Shown: positions 1 to 9,182 of the stretch, in pieces
How the letters are laid out: every line of letters starts with the position of its first letter
Numbering within the stretch: the stretch's first letter is position 1
NCBI GenBank assembly: GCA_026168805.1
Contig: JAPFDS010000075.1
Location: forward strand, 1 to 64,000
Direction: 5' to 3'
Origin: Caryophanales bacterium
GTDB lineage: Bacteria; Bacillota; Bacilli; Bacillales; Amphibacillaceae
DNA length: 64,000 nucleotides
Notes under the pieces: generated by a model
What the model was told of the DNA's origin: nothing
Database searches by the model: none
The model's input: only the letters and a program-made list of their open reading frames with translations
Position numbers and translations under genes: made by a program

Positions 1-2
1 GG

Positions 3-113
3 GAAACAGTCTATTTAATGCGGTTAAATCCGCAAGGAGAGAAAGAATTGTCCCAAATGATCCTAAGACCATTATCTAGGAATATTTCGAAACGTCCAAG
101 AGATTTGATATAG
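3..113 (+). CDS. 3' end of an unidentified gene (partial)
   Basis: An open frame enters from the left edge and stops at TAG 111-113, giving 36 residues (ETVYLMRLNPQGEKELSQ at the visible start, RPRDLI at the end). Codon use looks like that of the neighbours, and no other frame is open as far. The fragment is too short for me to assign a family. It may be coding by chance only. Confidence 0.35.
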   Translation, partial: ETVYLMRLNPQGEKELSQMILRPLSRNISKRPRDLI

Positions 114-185
114 AGTAAAATCAGTATTCAAGGTAATAATAAGCGAAAAAATGAAGCCTAAACATAGTATACGAGGAGAGATTAT

Positions 186-1148
186 ATGAACGTCTCACAT
201 AACCTTTATCAAATCACATTGCCTACACCTTTTGGAGTTGGGCCCGTACATACATATCTATTAATAGACAATCAAATAACTCTATTCGATGCAGGCATCT
301 ATACGGAGGAAGCATGGGATTGTTTTAACCAGCAACTAAATGAGCTATCATTAAAAATAGAAGACATTGATCAAATATTTCTTACACATCATCACCCGGA
401 TCATACGGGACTCATTTCGAATTTCAGTCAGCACACGCCTATTGTTTCGCATCCAAATGTAGATGTTTGGTTGAAAAGAAACGAAGAATACTTTACTAGG
501 TATGAACGATTTTTCCGCGAACAATTTTTGCAGTGGGGAATCCCACGTGCTCTCTTAGATGAAATTGCATCTTTGAAAGGGTCCTTACATTATGCGGGTA
601 CAGGTGAAGTCACGATCCCTGTTGAGCATCTGGATCATGTTCCTGGGCATGCAGATTGGACAGTGTTCTATACACCAGGGCATGCTCAAACACATGTAGC
701 CTTATTCCGTGAAAAGGACCGGGTATTAATTGGAGGGGACCTATTACTGGAAAATACTTCTTCCAATCCATTGTTAGAAGGTCCTTATGGAGAAGGAAAC
801 AGAAGAGAAAAACCACTCATTCAATATCGTGAAAGTCTGAAACAGATGCAACAACTCGATGTGCTCAAGGTGTTGCCAGGACACGGACCGATTATTACAA
901 ATGTAAATGAACTCATTGATGAACGGTTGCAAGCAATCGAAAAGCGGTCTATGCTTGTAAAAAAGTTACTCAAAAATGAACCCCAATCAGCATATGAGCT
1001 TTCTAAAGAGTTATATCCTCGTCAAAAAGTAGGACAACTATTATTAATCATGTCTCAAGTCATTGGATGGATCGATGTCCTTCTTGAATCTCATGATATT
1101 ATAGAATATAAAGATCATGGCATCTATTATTACAAAGTAGTTGAGTGA
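186..1148 (+). CDS. yqjP: MBL-fold metallo-hydrolase, YqjP-like
   Basis: A 320-residue metallo-beta-lactamase-fold protein, probably a cytoplasmic hydrolase using two metal ions; the substrate is unknown. The metal-binding signature THHHPDH lies at residues 67-73, with further likely ligands in PGHA and in GHGP near residue 235. The last 80 residues look like a winged-helix tail, as in many glyoxalase-II/LACTB2-type proteins. ATG follows GGAGAG by a few bases. The stop codon TGA (1146-1148) spans the left junction of repeat copy 1. The call to the B. subtilis YqjP family is from overall similarity and length, so the family is firm but the function is not. Confidence 0.85.
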   Translation: MNVSHNLYQITLPTPFGVGPVHTYLLIDNQITLFDAGIYTEEAWDCFNQQLNELSLKIEDIDQIFLTHHHPDHTGLISNFSQHTPIVSHPNVDVWLKRNEEYFTRYERFFREQFLQWGIPRALLDEIASLKGSLHYAGTGEVTIPVEHLDHVPGHADWTVFYTPGHAQTHVALFREKDRVLIGGDLLLENTSSNPLLEGPYGEGNRREKPLIQYRESLKQMQQLDVLKVLPGHGPIITNVNELIDERLQAIEKRSMLVKKLLKNEPQSAYELSKELYPRQKVGQLLLIMSQVIGWIDVLLESHDIIEYKDHGIYYYKVVE

Positions 1149-1212
1149 ATTTCATAATTACCGAAACTAGCTGTATAGGTGGAGCATAAAATACGTATTA
1201 TAAAATTCATTA
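1147..1212 (+). repeat. MITE-like repeat, copy 1 (internally deleted, 66 bp)
   Basis: The short copy of the family seen also at 4389, 24587 and 48668. It begins GAATTTCATAATTACC and ends CGTATTATAAAATTCATTA, so both ends are kept, but the internal hairpin of the long copies is missing. Flanking octamers AGTTGAGT (1139-1146) and AGTTGAAT (1213-1220) match 7 of 8 and look like a target-site duplication. It lies between the metallo-hydrolase gene and nudF. Confidence 0.8.
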
Positions 1213-1272
1213 AGTTGAATGAATCGAACATAATATATGATACGCTATAAAAAGTGTTAGGAGTGGTATTTG

Positions 1273-1821
1273 ATGAAGAAATATGAAGAAAAAACAATTC
1301 ATACGACACCGATCTATCATGGGCAAATTATTGACGTACGTGTAGATGATGTTGTATTAGCAAATGGGGTACATTCTAAAAGAGAAATCGTATCTCACCC
1401 TGGGGCTGTAGGTATTATTCCAATTACGAAAGCCAATAAGATTGTGTTTGTACGACAGTACCGAAAGCCTTTAGAAAAAACGATTTTAGAGATCCCGGCA
1501 GGCCGCTTAGAAGAAGGGGAAGCCCCTGAGGTCACCGCCATTAGAGAATTAGAAGAAGAAACAGGGTACACAACAGACGAAGTTTCATTAGTGACTTCGT
1601 TTTATACATCCCCTGGATTTGCAAATGAACGGATCTATTTATATAGGAGTGACAATCTCACCATCGCAAAAAATCCATCTGTAGGTGATGAGCATGGGCA
1701 AATTGAAACGGTTGAACTAACACTGGAAGAAGCCATTCAATATGTAAAAGATGAAAAAATCCATGACGCAAAAACGAATTATGCTGTATTGTATATGCAA
1801 ATGTTGGTGGGTAACCAATGA
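1273..1821 (+). CDS. nudF: ADP-ribose pyrophosphatase (Nudix hydrolase)
   Basis: A 182-residue Nudix hydrolase expected to split ADP-ribose into AMP and ribose 5-phosphate. The Nudix box runs from Gly77 (AGRLEEGE) to RELEEETGY at residues 91-99, in the spacing G-x5-E-x7-REUxEExGU. The protein aligns along its whole length with B. subtilis NudF (YqkG). I chose ATG 1273, nine bases after AGGAG (1259-1263); an in-frame TTG at 1270 is too close to it. The stop overlaps the next start as ATGA, so translation of the two genes is probably coupled. Confidence 0.93.
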   Translation: MKKYEEKTIHTTPIYHGQIIDVRVDDVVLANGVHSKREIVSHPGAVGIIPITKANKIVFVRQYRKPLEKTILEIPAGRLEEGEAPEVTAIRELEEETGYTTDEVSLVTSFYTSPGFANERIYLYRSDNLTIAKNPSVGDEHGQIETVELTLEEAIQYVKDEKIHDAKTNYAVLYMQMLVGNQ

Positions 1822-2996
1822 CTTTCCAAAACTATTTCGCAGATATGCACATCCATGTAGGGAATGATATGTACAATCAACCGGTAAAGATTACCGCTTC
1901 TAAAAAGTTAACCATTACAAATGTATTACTTGAAGCGAGTCGCACGAAAGGAATTCCATTTATTGGTGTAATTGATTGTCACGCACCAGCTGTTCAAGAA
2001 GAGATCCATCAATTGATTCGAGATGGAGATGCATATGAGCTTGCCGACGGCGGTATCCAATTTGAACATGTCACCTTATTATTAGGAGCAGAAATAGAAA
2101 TTTATGACGATTCTTGCCAAGGGCCGATTCACGTTCTCTGTTATATGCCTACGTTAGAAACAATGGCTTATTTTACAAAATGGTTAGAACAACACATAAC
2201 GAATATAACGTTAAGTTCCCAAAGATATTACGGAAGTGCGAAGGAATTACAAGCAAAAGTGAAAGAATATGGTGGTCTTTTTTTATTAGCGCATGTGTTC
2301 ACACCTTTTAAAAGCGCCTATGGTAAGGGAGTTAACCGTTCATTAAGTGAAGTATTTGATCTAACTAACATTGATGGGATTGAGGTTGGCTTAAGTGCAG
2401 ACATCACTATGGCAGACCATATACAAGAATTGCACCAATTTACATATGTAACGAACTCTGATGCCCATTCGCTACAGAAAATTGGTAGAGAATATCAAGA
2501 GATACAAATGAAAGAGCCTTCCTTCAAGGATTTTTCGTATGCTCTTCACCATAAACACGGAAGAAAGATGGTTCGACATTATGGTCTCAATCCAAAACTA
2601 GGAAAGTATTATCGGACGGTATGTGCGATTTGCGGCGAACGGATGCATATGAACGATCAAGAGTGTCCACATTGTCATAGATATAAAATTATTAAAGGCG
2701 TCTCCGAACGTATTGATGAATTAACCAATGAAAACACCATTAAACCAGATAGACCACCCTATGTATATCAAGTTCCACTCGAATATTTACCAGGAGTCGG
2801 CCCAAAAACATATCAAAAGTTATTAAACCATTTCTCGACAGAAATGAATGTGATCCATCGTGCAACCTATCAAGATTTAATAGAAGTTGTTCACAAAGAC
2901 ATCGCGCAAATGATTGTTGATATGCGGTCTGGAAAACTTCGGATTGATGCAGGTGGTGGGGGAATCTATGGAAAAGTAAAAAGAAACAAAAAGTAA
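1818..2996 (+). CDS. yqxK: endonuclease Q family protein (YqxK)
   Basis: A 392-residue protein of the EndoQ family, DNA repair nucleases that nick 5' of deaminated bases such as uracil and hypoxanthine. An N-terminal PHP-type metal-dependent domain shows FADMHIHVGND near residue 8 and DCHAP near residue 53. A four-cysteine zinc ribbon follows (CAICGERM and CPHCH, residues about 271-289), then a helix-hairpin-helix element (LPGVGPKTYQKLL). The length matches B. subtilis YqxK (about 390). The start overlaps the nudF stop. The family is clear; activity on damaged bases is inferred from characterised homologues. Confidence 0.87.
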   Translation: MTFQNYFADMHIHVGNDMYNQPVKITASKKLTITNVLLEASRTKGIPFIGVIDCHAPAVQEEIHQLIRDGDAYELADGGIQFEHVTLLLGAEIEIYDDSCQGPIHVLCYMPTLETMAYFTKWLEQHITNITLSSQRYYGSAKELQAKVKEYGGLFLLAHVFTPFKSAYGKGVNRSLSEVFDLTNIDGIEVGLSADITMADHIQELHQFTYVTNSDAHSLQKIGREYQEIQMKEPSFKDFSYALHHKHGRKMVRHYGLNPKLGKYYRTVCAICGERMHMNDQECPHCHRYKIIKGVSERIDELTNENTIKPDRPPYVYQVPLEYLPGVGPKTYQKLLNHFSTEMNVIHRATYQDLIEVVHKDIAQMIVDMRSGKLRIDAGGGGIYGKVKRNKK

Positions 2997-3033
2997 TCTA
3001 TGAAAATTTTCTTAAATAAAATATAGAGTTTTG

Positions 3034-3062
3034 GTATGTTTGAATAGAAGTCCTCATAGTTT
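3034..3062 (+). promoter_or_regulatory. candidate sigma-E promoter of spoIIM
   Basis: GTATGTT (3034-3040) matches the sigma-E -35 consensus GHATATT at 6 of 7 positions. After a 14-bp spacer, CATAGTTT (3055-3062) matches the -10 consensus CATACAHT at 6 of 8. spoIIM is a mother-cell (sigma-E) gene in B. subtilis, which agrees. Confidence 0.45.
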
Positions 3063-3100
3063 TAATAAACAAGACTATTCGTTAAATGGGGGACTTCTAA

Positions 3101-3739
3101 ATGATATCAAATAAAGCTGCACAAGTGAAAGAACATATAATCAATCACATGACGATTTATTTGTTTATGACTATATTATTTTTGACAGGTGTGATCTTTG
3201 GAGCAATTGTCGTGAATAGTATGAGTTTTGTTCAAAAGCAAGATTTGGTATTTTACGTAGAGCGTTTTTTTGGTTATGTATCTAGTGAAGAAAGTGTTCG
3301 TCATTCAACAATGCTTACATCTAGTTTTATGTTCCATGTAAAATATGTTCTATCCATTGGCGCATTAGGACTTTCTGTAATTGGTCTTCCAGTAGTATGG
3401 GTGTTATTATTTTTAAAAGGACTAGTCGTTGGCTTCTCTGTTGGGTTTATTGTGAATCAATTAGGACTGAAAGGATTTTTCCTTGCGTCAGCAGCAATTG
3501 CACCGCAAAACATTTTAATTATACCAACATATATTATCGCTGGTACGTTAGCAATGATTTTCTCGCTCACGATGTTACGAAAGTTATTTTCAAGAACAGT
3601 TTCTTCTCCGATTATTCATCCGTTAGGGAAGTATGTGACAATCATTTCATTATTAATCGTTGTTTGTTTAGGTGCGGCATTTATTGAAACATTCATTTCT
3701 GGCGAGGCTATGCAGTCCATTATCACATCCTTTTTATAA
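3101..3739 (+). CDS. spoIIM: stage II sporulation protein M
   Basis: A 212-residue integral membrane protein of the SpoIID-SpoIIM-SpoIIP engulfment complex, made in the mother cell and acting at the septal membrane in peptidoglycan remodelling. About five hydrophobic segments are visible, including MTIYLFMTILFLTGVIFGAI near the N terminus and a final one near the C terminus. The sequence closely follows B. subtilis SpoIIM (about 214 aa), including FLKGLVVGFSVGFIVNQLG. ATG 3101 follows a GGGGG Shine-Dalgarno. The stop codon lies inside the first PerR-like box of the fur regulatory region. Confidence 0.95.
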   Translation: MISNKAAQVKEHIINHMTIYLFMTILFLTGVIFGAIVVNSMSFVQKQDLVFYVERFFGYVSSEESVRHSTMLTSSFMFHVKYVLSIGALGLSVIGLPVVWVLLFLKGLVVGFSVGFIVNQLGLKGFFLASAAIAPQNILIIPTYIIAGTLAMIFSLTMLRKLFSRTVSSPIIHPLGKYVTIISLLIVVCLGAAFIETFISGEAMQSIITSFL

Positions 3740-3748
3740 TCATTATTA
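3734..3748 (+). promoter_or_regulatory. PerR-type box 1 upstream of fur
   Basis: TTATAATCATTATTA matches the PerR operator TTATAATNATTATAA at every defined position but one. It starts within the last codons of spoIIM. The second base is T, as in PerR boxes, rather than the G typical of Fur boxes. In B. subtilis fur is a known PerR target. Confidence 0.6.
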
Positions 3749-3756
3749 TATGCAAT

Positions 3757-3771
3757 TTATAACGATTATAC
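3757..3771 (+). promoter_or_regulatory. PerR-type box 2 upstream of fur
   Basis: TTATAACGATTATAC matches the PerR operator at 12 of 14 defined positions. It lies 23 bp downstream of box 1 (about two helical turns) and directly precedes the fur -35 hexamer, a good place for a repressor. Confidence 0.6.
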
Positions 3772-3772
3772 T

Positions 3773-3801
3773 TTGACACTCACTCGTACAGTGCATATAA
3801 T
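3773..3801 (+). promoter_or_regulatory. sigma-A promoter of fur
   Basis: Both hexamers are consensus: TTGACA (3773-3778), 17-bp spacer, TATAAT (3796-3801). The fur start codon is 28 bp downstream. Confidence 0.85.
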
Positions 3802-3828
3802 AAGGGTGGTATAAGGGAGGTCTGTGCC

Positions 3829-4296
3829 ATGGAACATCGTATAGATAGTATAAAGAAACAGCTTCACTCCAAAAGTTACAAGCTAACTCCTCAGAGAGAG
3901 GCAACATTGCGCGTACTTTTGGAACGCGAAGAAGATCACTTAAGTGCAGAAGATGTTTTTTTACTCGTAAAAGAAAAAGCACCAGAAATCGGATTAGCTA
4001 CTGTGTATCGTACATTAGAGCTTTTATCGGAGTTGAAAATTGTTGATAAAATAAATTTCGGTGATGGCGTCTCCCGATATGATTTACGACAAGAAGGTGT
4101 AGAACACTTCCATCATCATTTGGTATGTATGGAATGTGGTTCCGTGGAAGAAATTATTGAAGATTTATTGAAAGAGGTTGAAAGTATTGTAGAGACAGAT
4201 TGGGGCTTTCAAGTGAAAGACCATCGATTAACATTTCATGGAGTCTGTAGGCAATGCCAAAAAGAAAAAAAAGAAGCTGAAGAAAATAAAACGTAA
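3829..4296 (+). CDS. fur: ferric uptake regulator Fur
   Basis: A 155-residue metal-dependent repressor that shuts off iron-uptake genes when ferrous iron is plentiful. The N-terminal winged helix contains LATVYRTLELL (recognition helix, residues 56-66). HFHHHLVCMECG carries metal-ligand histidines and the first structural-zinc pair, C100/C103; the second pair is C140/C143. It is nearly collinear with B. subtilis Fur (149 aa), which separates it from PerR and Zur. ATG follows GGGAGG. It has its own consensus promoter with two PerR-type boxes and its own terminator, so it forms a single-gene unit. Confidence 0.95.
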   Translation: MEHRIDSIKKQLHSKSYKLTPQREATLRVLLEREEDHLSAEDVFLLVKEKAPEIGLATVYRTLELLSELKIVDKINFGDGVSRYDLRQEGVEHFHHHLVCMECGSVEEIIEDLLKEVESIVETDWGFQVKDHRLTFHGVCRQCQKEKKEAEENKT

Positions 4297-4303
4297 GTAC
4301 AAC

Positions 4304-4331
4304 AAAATGCCTCTGACAAATAGGCATTTTT
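4304..4331 (+). terminator. rho-independent terminator after fur
   Basis: AAAATGCCT and AGGCATTTTT form a 9-bp stem with a 9-nt loop, running into a T-rich tract. Confidence 0.75.
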
Positions 4332-4388
4332 GTTTTATAATAAAATAAAGACTTTTTGAAGGAACGTAGCATATCCTACTAATAGAAT

Positions 4389-4502
4389 GAATTTCATAAT
4401 TACCAAAATCAGCTATATCAATACAGCATGTAGTTTCGAACGGTTCAACGAAACTACATGGTGAAGTGGCTTAGCGGAAAATACGTATTATGAAATTCAT
4501 TA
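4389..4502 (+). repeat. MITE-like repeat, copy 2 (114 bp, full length)
   Basis: The reference copy of the family. Ends are GAATTTCATAATTACC (left) and CGTATTATGAAATTCATTA (right); read inward from each side both contain GAATTTCATAAT. A perfect octamer duplication AATAGAAT flanks it (4381-4388 and 4503-4510). At its centre CATGTAGTTTCG pairs perfectly with CGAAACTACATG. No open reading frame. It lies between fur and yqzK. Confidence 0.85.
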
Positions 4503-4554
4503 AATAGAATGAAATGTAAGAAGAGCCGATAAACATGTAAGAAAGGGATATGCT

Positions 4555-4719
4555 ATGGATAAAAACAATGGTTACGGTGTTGTTAAAGTAATTGTTTTAT
4601 TCCTCATCTGCACGGTCATTTTTTATACATGTTTCCGTGTATTACAAGTCGATTATGATCAAAATTACCGATATGATATGCCTGAAGGCCCATCAGTTAA
4701 AGTTCATCGAAGTAAATAA
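4555..4719 (+). CDS. yqzK: small membrane protein YqzK (DUF4227)
   Basis: A 54-residue protein starting MDKNNGYGVVKVIVLFLICT, with one membrane segment at about residues 9-28 and a polar tail containing YRYDMPEGPSVKVH. That tail resembles the 'YDEPxGKAVKV' end of B. subtilis YqzK, which occupies the same place between fur and xerD. ATG 4555 follows GAAAGGGA. Function is unknown. Confidence 0.8.
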   Translation: MDKNNGYGVVKVIVLFLICTVIFYTCFRVLQVDYDQNYRYDMPEGPSVKVHRSK

Positions 4720-4770
4720 TGACCCATCTTTCGGTTAGTTTCACCATGAAACATAAGGAGACTATTGTAT

Positions 4771-5667
4771 ATGAGTATACAAGATTCATTAGATGATTTT
4801 TTTCATTTTATTCAAGTAGAGCGTGGATTAGCTGAGAATACACTGATCTCATATAAACGGGATTTACGACGTTATATTGAACATGTAGAAAACCACTGCC
4901 AAGTAACAGATTGGAAACAAGTACACCGCCAACAAATTATGTCTTTCTTGCTCCAACTACAAAAAGAAGAAAAGTCGTCTACGACAATCGCGCGCACCAT
5001 TTCTTCGATTCGGTCATTTCACCAATTTTTAGTCCGTGAACAACTGGTCGAACACGATGCAAGCGTACATATTGAAACACCAAAGAAGGAAAGACAGTTG
5101 CCTAAGACGCTATCGATGGAAGAGGTTGACCGGTTATTAGACATCAAAGGAAATGAACCACTAGATAATCGAAATAAAGCAATGATTGAATTGTTGTATG
5201 CAACAGGACTTCGTGTGACAGAAATGATAGAATTGCAAATAAGTGATATGCATTTAACGATGGGCTTCATTCGTTGCGTTGGAAAAGGAAACAAAGAGAG
5301 GATTGTTCCCTTAGGTGATATTGCTTCAGAAGCACTCGATCGTTATATGCAGCGGGACAGACGTGTATTAATGAAATATAAAAACAATCATAAGTATGTA
5401 TTTGTAAACCATCACGGGAGACCACTTTCCCGTCAAGGCTTTTGGAAAGTGTTGCGGACAGTGTCTACAGAAGCGGGATTTGAAAAACAAATCACCCCGC
5501 ATACGTTAAGACATTCTTTTGCAACCCATTTATTAGAAAATGGAGCAGACTTGCGTGCCGTGCAAGAAATGCTCGGCCATTCAGATATATCAACGACACA
5601 AATATATACCCATGTTACCAATAAGCGTTTAAAAGAAATGTACACAGAATTTCACCCGAGGGCATAA
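4771..5667 (+). CDS. xerD: site-specific tyrosine recombinase XerD
   Basis: A 298-residue recombinase that, with XerC, resolves chromosome dimers at the dif site. An N-terminal SAM-like core-binding domain (residues about 5-85) precedes the catalytic domain. Visible active-site elements are Arg in [24 protein letters not shown] (His and Arg), the later His in [12 protein letters not shown] and the nucleophilic Tyr in IYTHV. ATG 4771 lies ten bases after AAGGAG (4755-4760); a TTG six bases earlier is too close. It was long called RipX in B. subtilis. Confidence 0.95.
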   Translation: MSIQDSLDDFFHFIQVERGLAENTLISYKRDLRRYIEHVENHCQVTDWKQVHRQQIMSFLLQLQKEEKSSTTIARTISSIRSFHQFLVREQLVEHDASVHIETPKKERQLPKTLSMEEVDRLLDIKGNEPLDNRNKAMIELLYATGLRVTEMIELQISDMHLTMGFIRCVGKGNKERIVPLGDIASEALDRYMQRDRRVLMKYKNNHKYVFVNHHGRPLSRQGFWKVLRTVSTEAGFEKQITPHTLRHSFATHLLENGADLRAVQEMLGHSDISTTQIYTHVTNKRLKEMYTEFHPRA

Positions 5668-5699
5668 TACATTTAGTGAAAAGAAAAGAGGCTAAAATC

Positions 5700-6914
5700 A
5701 TGGACGCATTTAAACGAATTTTTCTCATAGTACTTGATTCGGTAGGTATTGGTGAAGCACCAGATGCGGAAGAATATGGTGACAAAGGAGCTCATACACT
5801 TGAAAATATTGCAACATCTATTGGTGGTTTGCGTTTACCGAACTTAGGATCCTTGGGACTTAGTCATATTGAACCAATCACAGGTGTTGAAAAAGCTGAG
5901 CATCCTCGTGGAGTCTATACAAAAATGCAAGAGGCATCTGTTGGAAAGGATACAATGACAGGTCATTGGGAAATTGCAGGACTTCGTATCGAAGAAGCGT
6001 TTCAGACTTTTCCAGAGGGCTTTCCTGCAGATTTAATTGCTACATTAGAAAAAGAAACAGGAAGAAAAGTGATTGGAAATAAACCCGCTTCGGGGACAGT
6101 TATTCTCGATGAGCTAGGCAAAGAGCATCTGGAAACAGGTGCAATTATTGTCTATACATCCGCAGATTCTGTTTTACAAATTGCGGCGCATGAATCTGTC
6201 GTTCCTCTTGAGGAATTATACGATATTTGTGAGAAAGCTCGAGTGTTGACAAAACAGCCACCTTATATGGTTGGGCGCGTCATTGCTCGTCCATTCGTTG
6301 GTGAAGACGGTGCATTTGTTCGCACAGCAAACCGCCATGACTACGCATTAAAACCTTTTTCTAAAACAGTATTAGATACACTAAAGTCAGCAGGATTAGA
6401 TGTACTATCATTAGGGAAAATTGCAGACATCTTTGATAATGAAGGGATTACAGATGCGATTCGGACGAGCAGTAATAATGACGGGGTCGATAAATTATTA
6501 GATGCTTTAGACCGTTCGTTTACAGGCTTGTGTTTTTTAAATTTAGTGGATTTCGATGCACTATATGGACATCGAAGAGATCCAGCTGGGTACGGAGAGG
6601 CACTTGAAACATTTGATCAACAATTACCTGCGATATTGGAAAAAATAGAAGATGATGATCTGCTCATCATTACAGCGGATCATGGAAATGATCCAACGCA
6701 TCACGGAACAGATCATACGAGGGAATATGTACCGCTTCTTATGTACAACCCTCAGATTAAAAAAGGGTATCGATTACCGATTCGCGAGACATTTTCTGAT
6801 ATAGCTGCAACGATTGCTCAAAATTTTAACGTGTCACGTCCTGAGCATGGGACAAGCTTTCTACAAGACATTATAAAAGGGGAGATTCCGACAGATGACG
6901 AAAGCACACATTGA
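5700..6914 (+). CDS. deoB: phosphopentomutase DeoB
   Basis: A 404-residue metalloenzyme of the alkaline-phosphatase superfamily that interconverts (deoxy)ribose 1- and 5-phosphates. Metal or catalytic motifs: [16 protein letters not shown] at the N terminus, [10 protein letters not shown] with the phosphorylated Thr, and [19 protein letters not shown] near the C terminus. An in-frame GTG exists at 5676, but ATG 5700 is 8 bases after AGAGG and gives the family N terminus. The end overlaps punA by 20 bp, implying an operon in which punA and pdp make the sugar phosphates that DeoB isomerises. Confidence 0.95.
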   Translation: MDAFKRIFLIVLDSVGIGEAPDAEEYGDKGAHTLENIATSIGGLRLPNLGSLGLSHIEPITGVEKAEHPRGVYTKMQEASVGKDTMTGHWEIAGLRIEEAFQTFPEGFPADLIATLEKETGRKVIGNKPASGTVILDELGKEHLETGAIIVYTSADSVLQIAAHESVVPLEELYDICEKARVLTKQPPYMVGRVIARPFVGEDGAFVRTANRHDYALKPFSKTVLDTLKSAGLDVLSLGKIADIFDNEGITDAIRTSSNNDGVDKLLDALDRSFTGLCFLNLVDFDALYGHRRDPAGYGEALETFDQQLPAILEKIEDDDLLIITADHGNDPTHHGTDHTREYVPLLMYNPQIKKGYRLPIRETFSDIAATIAQNFNVSRPEHGTSFLQDIIKGEIPTDDESTH

Positions 6915-7719
6915 TTCAGCTCGAACGTATATAGAAGAACGCATTTCAATCAAACCTACCATTGGTCTCGTTCTAGGTTCAGGCCTTGGAGTGTTAGCAG
7001 ATGATATTGAACATCAAACAGTCATCTCATACGAAGACATCCCTCATTTTCCCGTATCAACCGTATCTGGACATGAAGGACAGTTAGTGCTTGGTGAACT
7101 CGAAGGACAACAAGTAGTAGCTATGCAAGGTCGATTTCATTTTTATGAAGGGTATTCCATGCAAGAAGTTACGTTCCCAATTAAAGTCATGAAAGCACTC
7201 GGGGTCGAATCTTTATTCATAACAAATGCAACAGGTGGTGTGAATACGGACTTCAATCCGGGAGATCTAATGATCATTCGTGATCATATTAATCAAACAG
7301 GAACGAATCCTTTGATTGGACCAAATGATGAAGAAGTAGGTCCTCGATTTCCGGACATGAGCGAGGTGTATAATAGATCTTATATTAAGCATGTACAGCA
7401 GATTGCTCACGAACAAAACATTCCTATCCAAACAGGTGTGTATGTTGGAAATAGTGGTCCGACATATGAAACACCAGCTGAAATTAAAATGCTTCGTTTC
7501 ATTGGCGGGGATGCTGTTGGGATGTCGACGGTTCCTGAAGCAATCGTTGCGAGGCATATTGGTTTAGAAATAGTAGGCATATCTTGTATTACAAACATGG
7601 CTGCCGGTATTTTGGATGAACCTTTATCACACACAGATGTCATAAAAACAGCTGCAAAAGCCCAAACACATTTTATACAGCTAATCAAACAAACACTTAA
7701 AACGTTACCGAGATTATGA
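6895..7719 (+). CDS. punA: purine-nucleoside phosphorylase
   Basis: A 274-residue trimeric-type purine nucleoside phosphorylase, close to B. subtilis PupG. It splits guanosine, inosine and their deoxy forms into base and (deoxy)ribose 1-phosphate. Family signatures: LVLGSGLG (phosphate loop), [18 protein letters not shown], and [13 protein letters not shown], where Met and Glu line the base and ribose site. It starts inside the last codons of deoB after an AGGGGAG Shine-Dalgarno, and pdp follows after 15 bp. Confidence 0.94.
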   Translation: MTKAHIDSARTYIEERISIKPTIGLVLGSGLGVLADDIEHQTVISYEDIPHFPVSTVSGHEGQLVLGELEGQQVVAMQGRFHFYEGYSMQEVTFPIKVMKALGVESLFITNATGGVNTDFNPGDLMIIRDHINQTGTNPLIGPNDEEVGPRFPDMSEVYNRSYIKHVQQIAHEQNIPIQTGVYVGNSGPTYETPAEIKMLRFIGGDAVGMSTVPEAIVARHIGLEIVGISCITNMAAGILDEPLSHTDVIKTAAKAQTHFIQLIKQTLKTLPRL

Positions 7720-7734
7720 AGGAGGTTGTACCAT

Positions 7735-9036
7735 ATGCGTATGTATGATGTGATTGAAAAGAAAAGAGATGGCAAAGAACTCACGAAAGAAGAAATTCAT
7801 TTTTTTATTGATGGGTATACGAATCAAACAATTCCAGAATATCAAGCGAGTGCATTGTTAATGGCTATCTATTATCAAGGGATGACGGATGAGGAGTTAG
7901 CTCATTTGACGATGGAAATGGTTCAATCTGGAGAACAAATTGACTTATCAGCCATTGAAGGCGTAAAAGTGGATAAACACTCAACCGGGGGAGTCGGTGA
8001 TACGACAACTCTTATCATTGCACCGATCGTAGCATCTCTAGGTGTTCCAGTAGCCAAAATGAGTGGGCGAGGACTCGGACATACAGGAGGTACGCTAGAT
8101 AAATTAGAAGCCATTCCTAATTTTAGCTTTGAGCTTTCTCAACAAACGTTTATTGAGCTCGTCAATAAAGACAAACTTTCAGTGATTGGACAAACAGGTA
8201 ATATCGTACCAGCTGATAAAATGTTATACGGTCTACGCGACGTAACAGCGACGGTTAATTCAATTCCATTGATCGCAAGTTCGATCATGAGTAAAAAAAT
8301 CGCTTCGGGATCAGATGCGATCGTCTTAGATGTAAAAGCTGGATCAGGAGCGTTTATGAAAGACGTTCATCAAGCGAAAGATTTAGCAAGAGCAATGGTT
8401 CAAATCGGGAAATCAGTCGGTATTGACACACGAGCGATTATTTCTAGTATGGAACAACCACTCGGCAGTGCCATTGGTAATGCGTTAGAAATTAAAGAAG
8501 CCATTGAAACATTACAAGGGAGAGGACCAGAAGATTTAACCGAATTAAGTATCGAATTAAGTACACAGATGGTCCTGCTTGCACATCCAGAATATTCCCC
8601 TGAAGAAACGAGAGAGCAAGTCAAAGAACAAATCACCAATGGGAAGGCATTAGAAGCACTTCGAACAATGATTGTTCATCAAGGTGGGAATGGGGACATT
8701 GTAGATGACGTATCATTGCTCCCTCAAGCGAAATATACAATAGACGTGCCAGCTGATACTTCCGGATTTGTGACACATATGGAAGCACATGAAATTGGAA
8801 CTTCTGCCATGTTGCTAGGTGCTGGTCGTGCCACAAAAGATGCAGTGATTGACTTAGCTGTCGGAGTAGTTCTACATAAAAAAGTAGGCGATCGAGTAGA
8901 AAAAGGCGAATCAATCGCAACGATTTATGCGAATGAAAAAGACGTCCAAGCGAGTATTGATAAAATTAAACAGTTTACAGTTATTAAAGAGGAAAAAGAA
9001 CAGACTCCTCCATTAATTATTGATATGATTCAGTAG
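7735..9036 (+). CDS. pdp: pyrimidine-nucleoside phosphorylase
   Basis: A 433-residue homodimeric phosphorylase for uridine, deoxyuridine and thymidine. The anthranilate phosphoribosyltransferase-like fold shows [15 protein letters not shown] and [16 protein letters not shown] in the phosphate and substrate site, and a C-terminal domain ending with [14 protein letters not shown] 7735 is 9 bases after GGAGG and gives [10 protein letters not shown], the family N terminus. In B. subtilis pdp sits with dra-nupC, whereas here it joins deoB-punA, making a compact nucleoside-catabolism operon closed by a strong terminator. Confidence 0.95.
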   Translation: MRMYDVIEKKRDGKELTKEEIHFFIDGYTNQTIPEYQASALLMAIYYQGMTDEELAHLTMEMVQSGEQIDLSAIEGVKVDKHSTGGVGDTTTLIIAPIVASLGVPVAKMSGRGLGHTGGTLDKLEAIPNFSFELSQQTFIELVNKDKLSVIGQTGNIVPADKMLYGLRDVTATVNSIPLIASSIMSKKIASGSDAIVLDVKAGSGAFMKDVHQAKDLARAMVQIGKSVGIDTRAIISSMEQPLGSAIGNALEIKEAIETLQGRGPEDLTELSIELSTQMVLLAHPEYSPEETREQVKEQITNGKALEALRTMIVHQGGNGDIVDDVSLLPQAKYTIDVPADTSGFVTHMEAHEIGTSAMLLGAGRATKDAVIDLAVGVVLHKKVGDRVEKGESIATIYANEKDVQASIDKIKQFTVIKEEKEQTPPLIIDMIQ

Positions 9037-9064
9037 TCTGAACTTATATATGTTAGAAACATAC

Positions 9065-9109
9065 AAAGACTTTATATAGAGGTTATAGCCTCTTATATAA
9101 AGTCTTTTT
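9065..9109 (+). terminator. strong terminator after pdp
   Basis: AAAGACTTTATATAGAGG pairs with CCTCTTATATAAAGTCTTT over about 18 bp with a single bulge and a 6-nt loop. The right arm itself ends in T residues. Confidence 0.85.
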
Positions 9110-9182
9110 ATATGGAAAAAACGTTTAAAATTGGATGAAATTGGACATCATACATGTATATATCATGTTTGGAGGGAAAGAA

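Noticed and set aside
3046-3098. Inverted repeat AGAAGTCC/GGACTTCT that could hide the spoIIM ribosome-binding site
   Set aside because: The upstream arm lies within the spacer of the candidate sigma-E promoter, so it would not be in the transcript from that start.
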